Below are positions 26,713-35,241 of a stretch of DNA of 64,000 nt, one piece after another. The DNA is taken from assembly GCF_004336985.1 (NCBI RefSeq), contig NZ_SJUO01000004.1, positions 186,001 to 250,000 of the forward strand, in the 5' to 3' direction. Made by a program: the position numbers and the translations under genes. The notes under the pieces are model-generated. The model was not told the DNA's origin. It was given only the letters and a program-made list of their open reading frames with translations, and did no database searches. Positions within the stretch are counted from its first letter, which is position 1. The number at the start of each line of letters is the position of its first letter. The stretch comes from Exiguobacterium sp. SL-9 (GTDB lineage Bacteria; Bacillota; Bacilli; Exiguobacteriales; Exiguobacteriaceae).

Positions 26713-26780
26713 CCCAGGAATCCTCCACCTCTTAGCGAAGCGTAGGTGGAGGTAGTTCAAGAATGTTGTACTATAAGAAT
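26590..26780 (+). ncRNA. Putative reRNA (omega RNA) of tnpB
   Basis: In this superfamily the guide RNA overlaps the 3' end of tnpB, runs through the right-end hairpins and extends about 16-20 nt into flanking DNA. Here that flank starts GAATGTTGTACTATAAG, part of the 16-bp tandem repeat. Boundaries are estimated from family knowledge; only the hairpin at 26722-26752 is directly seen. Confidence 0.45.
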
Positions 26781-26813
26781 GTTGTACTATAAGAATGTTG
26801 TACTATAAGAATG
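26759..26813 (+). repeat. 16-bp tandem repeat, 3.4 copies, forming promoter-like boxes
   Basis: Unit AAGAATGTTGTACTAT at 26759-26774, 26775-26790 and 26791-26806, then a 7-base partial copy. Copies are identical. Each unit contains TTGTAC, and each junction makes TATAAG, so TTGTAC-N16-TATAAG occurs twice (26766-26793 and 26782-26809), upstream of the diguanylate cyclase gene. Confidence 0.9.
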
Positions 26814-26846
26814 ACGTGTCAAAATTAGATAGAAACGAGGAACATT

Positions 26847-28901
26847 ATGCGCGCCGATCAGACAATCCACCACCTTTCTTCTATCCTGCTCCAGACGTTC
26901 GATAAAATCTCGGATTTTGTGTTCTTCATGGAAGTAGATGATTCCGCCTATCGCTATGTATTCGTGAACGAACCGGGAAAACACGCCATCGGTTGGACAG
27001 ACGCTGACGTCGGAAAGTCTGTCGGCGACATGGTTCCTCCCGAAACGGCCGAACTCATCATCCACCATTATGACGAGGCGATTCGCGCACGAAAGAGTAT
27101 TGTTTATGAAGACTATCGTCTCACTGATTCGTTCTACTCGGAAACACTCGAGTACCAAGATGTGATGTTGTTGCCACTTCATTATTTCGAATCTGAAGTG
27201 ACACCGGTATTTAACGAATCCGGTGCCTGCACCCATATCATCTCGGTCGTCCGGGAAGTGACGGAGCGGAAACGGCGTGAGCTCGAGCTATCGATTTTAC
27301 GTGACCAGCACGAATCGTTGCGCCGTTACTCGCCCCACGGTATTTTTGTGCTCGACCCGGAGCTTCGGGTCAAATCGATCAATCCTGCCGTCACAACTAT
27401 CACCGGCTATGGCGAGGCCGATTTCATCAACCGTTCGTTCCTCGACTGGCTACCGGATTCGGAACAATCGCTCGTCTGCGAAGGACTGCAGTTCGCTTTA
27501 TCCGGAAAACCCCACAAGTACGGGATCACGGCACATCAAAAGACGGGTGCTGCGCTCGACCTTGCCATCTTGAACATCCCGATTGAGGTAGGCGGCAACA
27601 TTACCGGCTTATTTGCCATCATCATCGACCATACACCGGAGAAAAACGCCGAACGGGCTCTACAAGAGAGCGAACGCCGCTATCGTCAGCTCATCGAGAC
27701 GATTCCAGAAGGGATTATCGTCCATAAAGACGGAATCGTTTTATATGCGAACGCTTTGGCGTTAAAGACGATTGGAGAGACAGATGTCAAAGGTAAATCC
27801 ATCTTTACTTATGTCGCTGTGGAATATCATGAGTCGACAAAAAAACGCCTTGCCACCTTGCAACTTGGCGATTCCGTACAAGATACAGAAATCGTTCTTG
27901 TCACGCCTATTGGTCAGCACTTACATATGGACCTCGGCAGCTTATTGATCGATTATGAAGGAATGACCGCGGTGATGACTGTGGTTCGTGATATGACCGA
28001 GAAGCGGGAGATGGAACGAGCGTTACGTCAAAGTGAGATGCAATACCGGTTGATTACCGAAAATATGAGTGATCTCGTCTGTATCCTCGAACGTGACGGA
28101 CGTGTCCGTTACGCCTCGCCGTCCCATCAGAGCGTACTCGGATATGCCCCCACGTTCTACGAAGGAAAGAACACACTCGATTTCATCCATCCGGAGGACG
28201 TCTTGGCCACGAGACAGCAGCTCAAAGTGATGACGGAAGGTAGTGAACCGCTCACGCTCGAGTTTCGTCACCTTCACCATGATGGCAGATGGATTTGGCT
28301 TGAGACGAAAATTCAAGCCATCTATAAAGACGCGACGTTGCTTCACTATTTGACGGTCACTCGTGAGATCATGCAGCGGAAAGTACTCGAAAAACAATTA
28401 AAGCACTTAGCCTATCATGATCCGTTGACCGTTCTCCCGAACCGCCGTTACTTCCTGGCGTATTTGGAAGAGGCGCTCTCGAGAATCGATGAGGACGATG
28501 AAGAATTGGCTATCCTCTCCCTCGATATCGATCATTTTAAACAAATCAATGATACGCTCGGACATGATATTGGAGACGAACTGCTTCGACAGTTCTCACA
28601 TCGCCTTACACAGACGCTGCGTAAACAAGACATCATCGCGCGCTTCGGCGGCGATGAATTCTCTGTGCTGATTCGCTATACCAATCCGTCAGCACCTGAC
28701 CTTGTCGCCGAAAAACTAATCGCCTCGCTTCAACACCCGTGGCAAATCGAAGGGCATACGTTTACCACGACGTCGAGTGTGGGCGTCGCGTGTTATCAAT
28801 CTGCTGTGACAATAAAACGCCTACTCAAACAAGCCGATCTCGCCTTGTATGAAGCAAAATTGAACGGCCGAAACCAATACGTCATTTTTCAGGACCGCTG
28901 A
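26847..28901 (+). CDS. PAS-sensor diguanylate cyclase
   Basis: 684 residues, no membrane helix, so cytosolic. Four PAS-type modules: ~15-140 (FVFFMEVDDSAYRYVFVNE), ~152-270 (RYSPHGIFVLDPELRV), ~275-385 (LIETIPEGIIVHKDGIVLYAN) and ~393-515 (ITENMSDLVCILERDGRVRYASP). The GGDEF domain (~520-684) has an intact GGDEF at 601-605 in RFGGDEFSVL and an inhibitory I-site RKQD at 592-595, exactly five residues before it. It should make c-di-GMP with product inhibition. GAGG precedes the ATG. Its promoter may be the 16-bp repeat. The first PAS resembles that of the 34736 protein. Confidence 0.92.
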   Translation: MRADQTIHHLSSILLQTFDKISDFVFFMEVDDSAYRYVFVNEPGKHAIGWTDADVGKSVGDMVPPETAELIIHHYDEAIRARKSIVYEDYRLTDSFYSETLEYQDVMLLPLHYFESEVTPVFNESGACTHIISVVREVTERKRRELELSILRDQHESLRRYSPHGIFVLDPELRVKSINPAVTTITGYGEADFINRSFLDWLPDSEQSLVCEGLQFALSGKPHKYGITAHQKTGAALDLAILNIPIEVGGNITGLFAIIIDHTPEKNAERALQESERRYRQLIETIPEGIIVHKDGIVLYANALALKTIGETDVKGKSIFTYVAVEYHESTKKRLATLQLGDSVQDTEIVLVTPIGQHLHMDLGSLLIDYEGMTAVMTVVRDMTEKREMERALRQSEMQYRLITENMSDLVCILERDGRVRYASPSHQSVLGYAPTFYEGKNTLDFIHPEDVLATRQQLKVMTEGSEPLTLEFRHLHHDGRWIWLETKIQAIYKDATLLHYLTVTREIMQRKVLEKQLKHLAYHDPLTVLPNRRYFLAYLEEALSRIDEDDEELAILSLDIDHFKQINDTLGHDIGDELLRQFSHRLTQTLRKQDIIARFGGDEFSVLIRYTNPSAPDLVAEKLIASLQHPWQIEGHTFTTTSSVGVACYQSAVTIKRLLKQADLALYEAKLNGRNQYVIFQDR

Positions 28902-28916
28902 CAAGCGGTCTTTTTT
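28893..28916 (+). terminator. Intrinsic terminator
   Basis: Stem GACCGCT/AGCGGTC, loop GACA, followed by TTTTTT; begins within the last codons of the cyclase gene. Confidence 0.85.
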
Positions 28917-28943
28917 CACGTGAAACATTAATATTTTCGGACT

Positions 28944-28959
28944 AAACACGAACATTATT
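28944..28959 (+). promoter_or_regulatory. PurBox 1 upstream of guaC
   Basis: AAACACGAACATTATT matches the Bacillus PurR recognition core (CGAACATT with A-rich 5' flank). It lies about 70 bp upstream of the guaC -35. Confidence 0.7.
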
Positions 28960-29011
28960 AATGAAAAATGGGTTATTATATCGTAAAAATACGATTATTT
29001 ACTATATCCCT

Positions 29012-29040
29012 TTGACTTTCAGCAGAATATACGTTACATT
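29012..29040 (+). promoter_or_regulatory. Sigma-A-like promoter of guaC
   Basis: TTGACT (29012-29017), 17-bp spacer, TACATT (29035-29040). It lies between the two PurBoxes. Confidence 0.65.
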
Positions 29041-29074
29041 ACCGAATGGGCGAAGTATTTTTAGTCAAATCAAT

Positions 29075-29090
29075 AATAATGTTCGTAAAT
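29075..29090 (-). promoter_or_regulatory. PurBox 2 upstream of guaC (inverted)
   Basis: On the minus strand ATTTACGAACATTATT, sharing the 12-bp core ACGAACATTATT with PurBox 1 in opposite orientation. It sits in the 5' leader, just upstream of the ribosome binding site. Confidence 0.7.
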
Positions 29091-29103
29091 AGGGGTGTAT
29101 ACA

Positions 29104-30087
29104 ATGGATAAAGTGTTTGATTATGAAGATATTCAATTGATTCCTGCAAAATGTGTCGTCGATAGTCGTTCTGAATGTGATGCAAGCGTCACACTCGGTG
29201 GCTTCACGTTCCGCCTTCCGGTTGTTCCGGCCAATATGCAAACCATCATCGATGAGAACGTGGCACTCTCGCTTGCCGAGAACGGTTACTTCTACATCAT
29301 GCATCGCTTCCATCCCGAGACGCGACTGACGTTTATCGAAGACATGCATGCACGCGGTTTGTATGCATCGATCAGTGTCGGTGTGAAAGAAGATGAGTAT
29401 CGGTTCGTCGAGATGCTCGCCGAAACGGGACATACGCCAGAATTCATCACGATTGATATCGCGCACGGCCACTCGAATGCAGTCATCCGGATGATTCAAC
29501 ATATCAAACACCACCTTCCAGGCTCGTTCGTCATCGCCGGCAACGTCGGTACACCGGAAGCGGTCCGGGAACTTGAACATGCCGGGGCGGATGCGACGAA
29601 GGTCGGGATCGGACCAGGTAAAGTGTGCATCACGAAAATCAAGACAGGCTTCGGCACGGGCGGTTGGCAACTCGCTGCGCTTCGTTGGTGTGCCAAGGCG
29701 GCGACAAAACCGATTATCGCGGATGGGGGCATCCGGACACATGGGGACATCGCCAAATCGATTCGATTCGGCGCATCGATGGTCATGATCGGCTCGTTGT
29801 TCGCCGGCCACGACGAATCTCCAGGTGAGACGTTCGAGCAGGACGGGAAGCTGCTCAAAGAATACTTCGGTTCGGCTTCTGAATTCCAAAAAGGGGAACG
29901 GAAAAACGTCGAAGGCAAGAAAGTGTTCGTCGAGCATAAAGGGGCGCTCCAGGACACGTTGACTGAGATGGAACAAGACCTCCAATCGGCCATCTCCTAC
30001 TCGGGTGGGGACAATCTAGATGCCTTGCGCACCGTCGATTACGTCATGGTAAAAAATTCAATCTTTAACGGGGATAAAGTATATTGA
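29104..30087 (+). CDS. guaC: GMP reductase
   Basis: 327 residues. GuaC deaminates GMP to IMP with NADPH, returning guanine nucleotides to the shared purine pool. The IMPDH/GMPR barrel is clear: [19 protein letters not shown] at the start, [22 protein letters not shown] with the catalytic Cys near residue 179, and [20 protein letters not shown]; no CBS insert, so GMPR rather than IMPDH. AGGGGTG precedes the ATG at 29104; GTG 29095 overlaps that ribosome binding site. Two inverted PurBoxes and a promoter upstream point to PurR control. It ends at a strong bidirectional terminator. Confidence 0.96.
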   Translation: MDKVFDYEDIQLIPAKCVVDSRSECDASVTLGGFTFRLPVVPANMQTIIDENVALSLAENGYFYIMHRFHPETRLTFIEDMHARGLYASISVGVKEDEYRFVEMLAETGHTPEFITIDIAHGHSNAVIRMIQHIKHHLPGSFVIAGNVGTPEAVRELEHAGADATKVGIGPGKVCITKIKTGFGTGGWQLAALRWCAKAATKPIIADGGIRTHGDIAKSIRFGASMVMIGSLFAGHDESPGETFEQDGKLLKEYFGSASEFQKGERKNVEGKKVFVEHKGALQDTLTEMEQDLQSAISYSGGDNLDALRTVDYVMVKNSIFNGDKVY

Positions 30088-30092
30088 ATTGA

Positions 30093-30122
30093 AAAAAGGC
30101 GACTCGCGCGAGTCGCCTTTTT
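30093..30122. terminator. Bidirectional intrinsic terminator
   Basis: Perfect 14-bp stem AAAAAGGCGACTCG/CGAGTCGCCTTTTT between guaC and the convergent GNAT gene. Confidence 0.92.
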
Positions 30123-30549
30123 ATAACTGCTTCGTCATCATATAGTAGTCCGATCCCGGCGGATAATCATGGAGCACGCCGGCGACTTCATAGCCGAAGC
30201 GCTCATAAAACGTCTTCGCTTGAAAGGAGAACGTCGTCAACTTGACGCGCGTCGCCCCGAGTTCACGGGCCAACCGCTCCCCTTCCTCGAGCAGACGGCT
30301 CCCTTGGCCTGCTCCCACATGTTCTGACGCGACCCATAATCGGTCAAGATCGAACCAGCCCCAATAGACGCTCCCGAACAACCCCGCGATCATGTCCCCG
30401 TCCTGCTCCACTTTCAATTGGACGACCGGGACATCCGTATTTCGAATCTCGCGGTGGTGGAGCGAATGAGCGTCATTGAACGTCCGCAATCGATTCGTCA
30501 GTAATTGTTGAAACGCCTCGTCTTCATCATGAATCCGTTTAATCTCCAT
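30121..30549 (-). CDS. GNAT-family N-acetyltransferase
   Basis: 142 residues. The GNAT core is visible: a strand with MIAGLFGSVYWGWFDLDRLWV, the acetyl-CoA loop in the GAGQGSRLLEEGERLARELGA region near residue 80, and a C-terminal AKTFYERFGYEVAGVL. Substrate is unknown. It overlaps the stop of the MBL-fold gene by one base (TAATG), so the two are translationally coupled. Convergent with guaC across a shared terminator. Confidence 0.85.
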   Translation of the reverse strand: MEIKRIHDEDEAFQQLLTNRLRTFNDAHSLHHREIRNTDVPVVQLKVEQDGDMIAGLFGSVYWGWFDLDRLWVASEHVGAGQGSRLLEEGERLARELGATRVKLTTFSFQAKTFYERFGYEVAGVLHDYPPGSDYYMMTKQL

Positions 30550-31409
30550 TATGCTTCACCGTTTGAACCGTTCACAAAGAACGAAATCAGTTCTTCCTCT
30601 TCTTCGTCGACCTTGCGCTCCGTCAAATGTTCGTACTGAGCGGTTATCAACTCTTTATTTCCTGGGAAATCAAGGGTAATCCGGGCCAAACTCCGTAATA
30701 CGTCGCGATCTTTTTCGTATTCGGGACGAGTCACGACTTGACCGTGGGACCAAACATACGCCTCGGCATCGAACTGGTCGAGTACGTCTAACAGACGAAG
30801 CGTCTGTCCCGGTGTCATCCGCCAAGACGGTGCGTAAAGGTTCGCATACAAGGCATCCCCTAAAAACAACACTTTTCCCTCCGGCACATAGGCCACGACT
30901 GCATCGGCGGCATGATCTCCACCGACATGCTTCAGGAGGACGTGGACCCCACCGAGGTCGAGCGTGAGCGTATCTTCGAACGTCACGGTCGGTAAGACGA
31001 CTCGCATCGATCGGTCCTCACCGTACTCGAGTTGAATCGCCTCCGCGCAAAATGCGATCTCACGCCCATCCTCGACCCGTTCAGCCAACGCCACATCGTC
31101 CCACGAATAGGGTAGCAGTCGCTCGATCCCTGCCTTTGTCGCCGTGCTCGCGATGGAGACGGTGTCCGTCAGCGCTGACAATCCGAAAATATGGTCCCAA
31201 TGCCAATGCGTCAATGCGACGAGCGTCGGACGTTTGATTCCTTGTCCGGCCAAAGCATCTAAAAACAAGTTCGTATGTGCCTCGGAGTTTCCCGCATCAA
31301 TCATGAGCGTATGCGTATCGCCGACAACAGCTCCTAAAATCGGACGATCGGTCTCGGCGACGGGGGTCATATACCAAAAGTGGTCAGAATGTTGTTTCAG
31401 TATCTGCAT
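30549..31409 (-). CDS. MBL-fold metallo-hydrolase
   Basis: 286 residues. The zinc motif is HWHWDH near residue 80; downstream ligands are the His in GGDHAADAVV, the Asp in FLGDALYANL and the His in WSHGQVV. There is no signal peptide, so it is a cytosolic hydrolase of the glyoxalase II-like or lactonase-like type. ATG 31409 is chosen because AAGGAG lies 9-12 nt before it; the longer start at 31436 has no ribosome binding site. It is coupled to the GNAT gene downstream, and it follows a truncated P-loop ORF. Confidence 0.8.
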   Translation of the reverse strand: MQILKQHSDHFWYMTPVAETDRPILGAVVGDTHTLMIDAGNSEAHTNLFLDALAGQGIKRPTLVALTHWHWDHIFGLSALTDTVSIASTATKAGIERLLPYSWDDVALAERVEDGREIAFCAEAIQLEYGEDRSMRVVLPTVTFEDTLTLDLGGVHVLLKHVGGDHAADAVVAYVPEGKVLFLGDALYANLYAPSWRMTPGQTLRLLDVLDQFDAEAYVWSHGQVVTRPEYEKDRDVLRSLARITLDFPGNKELITAQYEHLTERKVDEEEEELISFFVNGSNGEA

Positions 31410-31440
31410 ATCCTTGCTCACTCCTTTCTCCATCATACAT

Positions 31441-31539
31441 TCAACGTTTCATACACATCCCGTCCATCGTTGACGCGTGTTCGGTGAATGTCGTCTTCCC
31501 GCTCCCCGGTAACCTTTCAATCAACCATAGTTTACTCAT
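31441..31539 (-). pseudogene. Truncated P-loop NTPase gene (32 codons)
   Basis: An ORF of 32 residues from ATG 31539 with a good ribosome binding site (AAAGGAGATG), starting MSKLWLIERLPGSGKTTF and ending at TGA 31443. The N-terminus is that of a full-length P-loop kinase/NTPase family (ligand-binding GSGKTT), but nothing follows. It looks like the first exon-sized remainder of a deleted gene, since the text shifts directly to the MBL-fold gene. It could be read as a small peptide, but a P-loop without a fold has no obvious use. Confidence 0.55.
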
Positions 31540-31553
31540 TTCCCATCTCCTTT

Positions 31554-34500
31554 TCAGCCCTCATGATATGAGTCGTAAACGTAGTATCCGTCCCCACCGC
31601 AGCTTTTCGCGACATACATCGCCGCGTCCGAATGGTGGATGATCGTGTCGAGCGAGGTTTGGTCCATCTTAGAGTAGGCGACACCGACACTGGCAGACAA
31701 TCCTAGTCTCAAGCCGTTCCCGACCATCATTTCCTGGGAAATGATATGGTTCAACTCACAAAACTTGTTTGGATCGAGCGCTTCTGGCTCCGCTTCGGTG
31801 ACGATTAAAAACTCGTCGCCCGCAAATCGATACGCTTTCCCTGAAACCGTTTGGCTGAATGCGCGAATTCGTTTCGCCGTCTCGATGAGCACTTCATCCC
31901 CAATCAAGTGACCATAGGAATCATTCACTTGTTTAAAATCATCCAAATCGATAAACAGGAGGGCGACCGCCTGTTTCCGATTCATTTTCTGTCTCAAATC
32001 GGTCATGAGCGAATGACGGTTCGCCAGCTTCGTCAGCCCGTCTTGGGTAATGAGCTCGATCACTTCTTGATGTTTGCGTTCACGCCGAATCTCGTTTTCC
32101 ATCCAACGGGTCACGAGCATGATTGTATCGGTCATCTCGTTGATCGTCACCGAATCGGCGACATCGTCCAAGCTCCCTTGTTCAGCTAAAAAGACAATCC
32201 ATCCGAACGTCTTCCCTTCATTCGCTAGAGGCAGGCTGACCATCGAGGCAAACTCGACACCTTCAATGACGAGTTCGTTCCGGTCCAACTTTTGATGACC
32301 GATCGTCGTCAAGGCGTGCAGTTGCTGCAATTCGTCTCTCTTCCAATCGAGTTTGCTTTCCCCATCCTTTGATAAGATGCGATGTGTGGACTCCGTCGAG
32401 AAAACAAGCGCGTGGGAATACCCGATCCATTCACGGAGCACCGTCTGGATCCGTTTCAATTTATCGCTGAACGGTTCGTGGATGGCCGTCACTTCATAGA
32501 GTGACTCGAGTGTCTGTTGACGCCGGGTTTGCGCCCGCGCTTGCTCGGTCAATTCGATTTCCGCCATGATCCATCTGGCGAAATCTTCGAGTGTTTGCAG
32601 GGCCTCGGCATCGAAGCGACGCGACCGTTCGTCGGTCACGCATAACGTCCCGATGACGTGACCGCTTCGCGTCAAGAGCGGCACACCGGCATAAAAACCG
32701 ACTCCTTCGAATAACGGGCTGACTGTCATCGCCTCGAACGTTCGTACATCCTCGATGACGAGCGCTGATTTTCCTGTCACGACACGATCGCACAACGTCC
32801 ACTTCCGTTCCACGCTCGGACTTTCAAGCGCGACCCCTTGGCAGGATTTAATCCATTGTTGATCTGTCGTCAAAATCGAAATCAGTGCGACCGGCATGTC
32901 CAACGTGCGGGCAACAAGCCGTGAAATCCGGTCGTACCGTTCTTCTCGCGGGGTGTTTAAAATTTCAAGACGAAGAATCGTCTTTAACCGTTCGGCCTCC
33001 GTCTCATCGAGTGACGTCATCAGTAAGGTTGGGTCAGGCTGTTCGTGACGTAGTGCCGCATGTTGCGCGACGAGCGCTTCAAGCGCCTGCTTGAGTCCAG
33101 ATGGCAAAAGGGGGCGACTGAAGAAGTATCCTTGGACTTCATCACATCCGAGCTGATCAATCGTGCGATACTGCACCTCGGTCTCCACACCTTCAGCCGT
33201 GACCTCTAAATTCAATTTCTTGGCGAGTGAGACGATCAGTTTGACGATCTCGTACTCTTTCAACCCGTTGTCTTGATCCAATTGATTGATGAACGAACGG
33301 TCAATCTTGATGCCATCGATATCAAACATCTTCAAGTAGTTGAGCGATGAATAGCTGACCCCGAAATCGTCAATTAAAATCCGGAACCCTTCCGCTTTCA
33401 AATAATCCACCGTTTGAATGCCGAGGAGCGGTTCTTGCATGAGCGTATGTTCTGTGATCTCAAACTCGAACTGCTCCGGGAGCAGCCCATATGTCGAGAG
33501 GATGGGCAGTAGCTGCTTCATATAGTCTTGGCGGAACAATATCGGCGAGACGTTGACTGCGACACGCCGTCCTTCAAACAAGTCGGGCTGATCGATCATG
33601 TCACGACAGACCCGGTCCAAGACGAACTCGGTAATGTCCTCAATCAAAAGTGACTTTTCAGCAATCTTAATAAACGTTTCCGGCGAGACGTTCCCAAGTG
33701 CCGCGCTTTGCCAACGTACGAGCGCCTCAAAATGAACCATCCCGTCCTGACACCTGACTTTCGGCTGATAGACGACGCTCAGTTCACCCGCCTTCAATCC
33801 TTTGGCGAGTTCCATCTCAATCGTCATCTCATCGATATAGTGCTGCACGTAATCATCTTTCTCGTACACTTTGATGATTTGTTTCCCAGCCTGCCTCGCT
33901 TCGAGGAGCGCCGTCGATGCGTTCATGATGACCCGGTCAGCATCCTCGATCCCCGCGCTGATGCCGAGACAGCCGGACAAGGCGAATTCCGTCTCGGCAA
34001 CTTGGTACGTGTAGTCGGCAATGGCCGCGAGCAATCGCTCCCCATGGATCGTCGCCGTCTCAATTGATGTGTACGGCAAGACGACGATAAAATCTTCCCC
34101 GTCGACGCGACCGATGATCGAGCCTTTCGGCAATAGATTCGACAAGTGCCGAGTCATCTCTTTGATCAAGCGATATGACTGTTCCACGCCTTGGAGGGAT
34201 AAGATAATCTTGAATCGATTGATGTGTAGGCGCATGACGCTCGTCGCTTCCGTTTCTTGCCGAAGGAATAACTTCTCAAGCTCGAGTTTCACTTTCATCA
34301 AGTTCGGCATTCCGGTCAAGTAGTCGATATTTTCGATACTGCTCAACAGTTTCATTTCCGCCTCTTCCGATAAATCGGTCGTCAATCCGAGGACGTACCG
34401 GACCTCTCCAGCCTCGTCCTCGAGTGGCATGAGCACGGATGAGGCGAAACGGGCCGTATTGACGTCAATATTCATTTTCGATATGAAATACACCGGTTCG

Positions 34501-34736
34501 TTCGAGGCGACGACCTCGTCATAATGCATAATCAGCTCGTTGGCGACCTCGGCCGCATACATGTCGTGCAAGTAACGTCCGCCTACGTCGTCCGGAAGCG
34601 AGGACGCCAGTTTCCCCTGTTCACTGACACGCACGTAACGATAACCGTCAGGCGTCACTTCCATCAAAAACACCATCCGGTATAGATGAACGAAAACATC
34701 AAACAAGTAATGCGGATCAATCTTCATCTGCTGCAT
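31554..34736 (-). CDS. PAS-GGDEF*-EAL-GAF-GAF-GGDEF c-di-GMP composite enzyme
   Basis: 1060 residues, no membrane helix. Order: PAS-like sensor (~1-130); degenerate GGDEF with VDGEDF at 211-216 (~135-290); EAL phosphodiesterase domain (~300-555) with EAL at 337-339, NVSP, EITEH, LIDDFG, KIDRSF and AEGVET intact; two GAF-like domains (~590-730 and ~745-880, the first with PLLTRSGHVIGTLCV); and a C-terminal GGDEF domain (~885-1060) with AGDEF at 972-976, a variant found in working cyclases. It can probably both make and break c-di-GMP. An EAL domain placed before a second, better-kept cyclase domain is unusual. AGGTACAG precedes the ATG. Confidence 0.9.
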   Translation of the reverse strand: MQQMKIDPHYLFDVFVHLYRMVFLMEVTPDGYRYVRVSEQGKLASSLPDDVGGRYLHDMYAAEVANELIMHYDEVVASNEPVYFISKMNIDVNTARFASSVLMPLEDEAGEVRYVLGLTTDLSEEAEMKLLSSIENIDYLTGMPNLMKVKLELEKLFLRQETEATSVMRLHINRFKIILSLQGVEQSYRLIKEMTRHLSNLLPKGSIIGRVDGEDFIVVLPYTSIETATIHGERLLAAIADYTYQVAETEFALSGCLGISAGIEDADRVIMNASTALLEARQAGKQIIKVYEKDDYVQHYIDEMTIEMELAKGLKAGELSVVYQPKVRCQDGMVHFEALVRWQSAALGNVSPETFIKIAEKSLLIEDITEFVLDRVCRDMIDQPDLFEGRRVAVNVSPILFRQDYMKQLLPILSTYGLLPEQFEFEITEHTLMQEPLLGIQTVDYLKAEGFRILIDDFGVSYSSLNYLKMFDIDGIKIDRSFINQLDQDNGLKEYEIVKLIVSLAKKLNLEVTAEGVETEVQYRTIDQLGCDEVQGYFFSRPLLPSGLKQALEALVAQHAALRHEQPDPTLLMTSLDETEAERLKTILRLEILNTPREERYDRISRLVARTLDMPVALISILTTDQQWIKSCQGVALESPSVERKWTLCDRVVTGKSALVIEDVRTFEAMTVSPLFEGVGFYAGVPLLTRSGHVIGTLCVTDERSRRFDAEALQTLEDFARWIMAEIELTEQARAQTRRQQTLESLYEVTAIHEPFSDKLKRIQTVLREWIGYSHALVFSTESTHRILSKDGESKLDWKRDELQQLHALTTIGHQKLDRNELVIEGVEFASMVSLPLANEGKTFGWIVFLAEQGSLDDVADSVTINEMTDTIMLVTRWMENEIRRERKHQEVIELITQDGLTKLANRHSLMTDLRQKMNRKQAVALLFIDLDDFKQVNDSYGHLIGDEVLIETAKRIRAFSQTVSGKAYRFAGDEFLIVTEAEPEALDPNKFCELNHIISQEMMVGNGLRLGLSASVGVAYSKMDQTSLDTIIHHSDAAMYVAKSCGGDGYYVYDSYHEG

Positions 34737-34825
34737 ACTGTACCTCCAGCCAATCTCCGTTTCTTCTAGTTTAGTTGTTTTAGACGATGTTGTTCACGAA
34801 ACCGTTCAAAAAAAGGGAAAACATT

Positions 34826-34852
34826 TTTTAAGGTGTACGGGAAAACGGGTAT
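34826..34852 (+). promoter_or_regulatory. SigB-like promoter of small membrane protein
   Basis: TTTTAA (34826-34831), 15-bp spacer, GGGTAT (34847-34852). The -10 is a perfect SigB match. The core AAAACGGGTATAGA recurs, with one change, upstream of the paralogous gene at 41257. Confidence 0.45.
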
Positions 34853-34888
34853 AGATAGGTAAAAGTCGCAAAAGCGAGGTGAACCATC

Positions 34889-35200
34889 ATGCTCAGTCGA
34901 AACGTCTATCCACAGACACGCCCAGGGAAATGGTCGGTCCTCTTGTTGCTCGCTGTGTTCTCTCTCTTAATCGTTTTTGCCCTTATCGTCCAATCGGGTC
35001 AACCGTTCAATCTCGACACGCTATTTGACAACGGGTGGGCTGCCGTCGTATCGATCTTAGCTATCGCCGCCGCGTTTGGTGCGTTTATCGTAGGACTCTA
35101 TACCATCTTCCGCAACCACGAACGCTCGGCCGCCGTCTTCTTTACCGTCTCGATTGGCGGGCTTGTCGCCTTGTTCGTCCTCATGCAACTGTTTCTTTAA
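34889..35200 (+). CDS. Small membrane protein, paralogue of the 41257 gene
   Basis: 103 residues with three hydrophobic segments (SVLLLLAVFSLLIVFALIV, WAAVVSILAIAAAFGAFIVGL, AAVFFTVSIGGLVALFVL). It shares a P-x-T-x-GKWS N-terminal motif, an 'LGAF/FGAF' bend in the second helix and the same length with the gene at 41257. The ATG follows GAGGTG. Both genes have an AAAACGGG[T/A]ATAGA element upstream that looks like a SigB -10 region. Function unknown; a stress-related membrane role is an inference. Confidence 0.7.
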   Translation: MLSRNVYPQTRPGKWSVLLLLAVFSLLIVFALIVQSGQPFNLDTLFDNGWAAVVSILAIAAAFGAFIVGLYTIFRNHERSAAVFFTVSIGGLVALFVLMQLFL

Positions 35201-35203
35201 TCA

Positions 35204-35239
35204 AAAACGCACCTATCCATTTTAGGACAGGTGCGTTTT
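35204..35239. terminator. Bidirectional intrinsic terminator
   Basis: Stem AAAACGCACCT/AGGTGCGTTTT between convergent genes. Confidence 0.88.
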
Positions 35240-35241
35240 GG

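Larger units (their letters stand above)
25396..26760 (+). mobile_element. Orphan tnpB element of the IS200/IS605 superfamily
   Basis: One tnpB gene with structured ends and no tnpA. The left end has a hairpin CGCCCACTT (25415-25423)/AAGTGGGCG (25452-25460). The right end has CCTCCACCT (26722-26730)/AGGTGGAGG (26744-26752), followed by TAGTTCAA; TCAA is the right cleavage tetranucleotide in the IS608 type. The left border is uncertain; TTTTAT before 25396 may be the target-adjacent motif. The element would need a TnpA supplied in trans to move. Confidence 0.7.

Noticed and set aside
26759-26813. Short direct repeats that could suggest a CRISPR array
   Set aside because: The 16-bp units are head-to-tail with no spacers and no cas genes are near.
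28917-29103. Purine riboswitch upstream of guaC
   Set aside because: No conserved guanine/adenine aptamer core; two PurBoxes explain the region.
29065-29985. Long minus-strand ORF opposite guaC (306 codons)
   Set aside because: It is an antisense shadow; the plus strand has the GMPR motifs, promoter and ribosome binding site.
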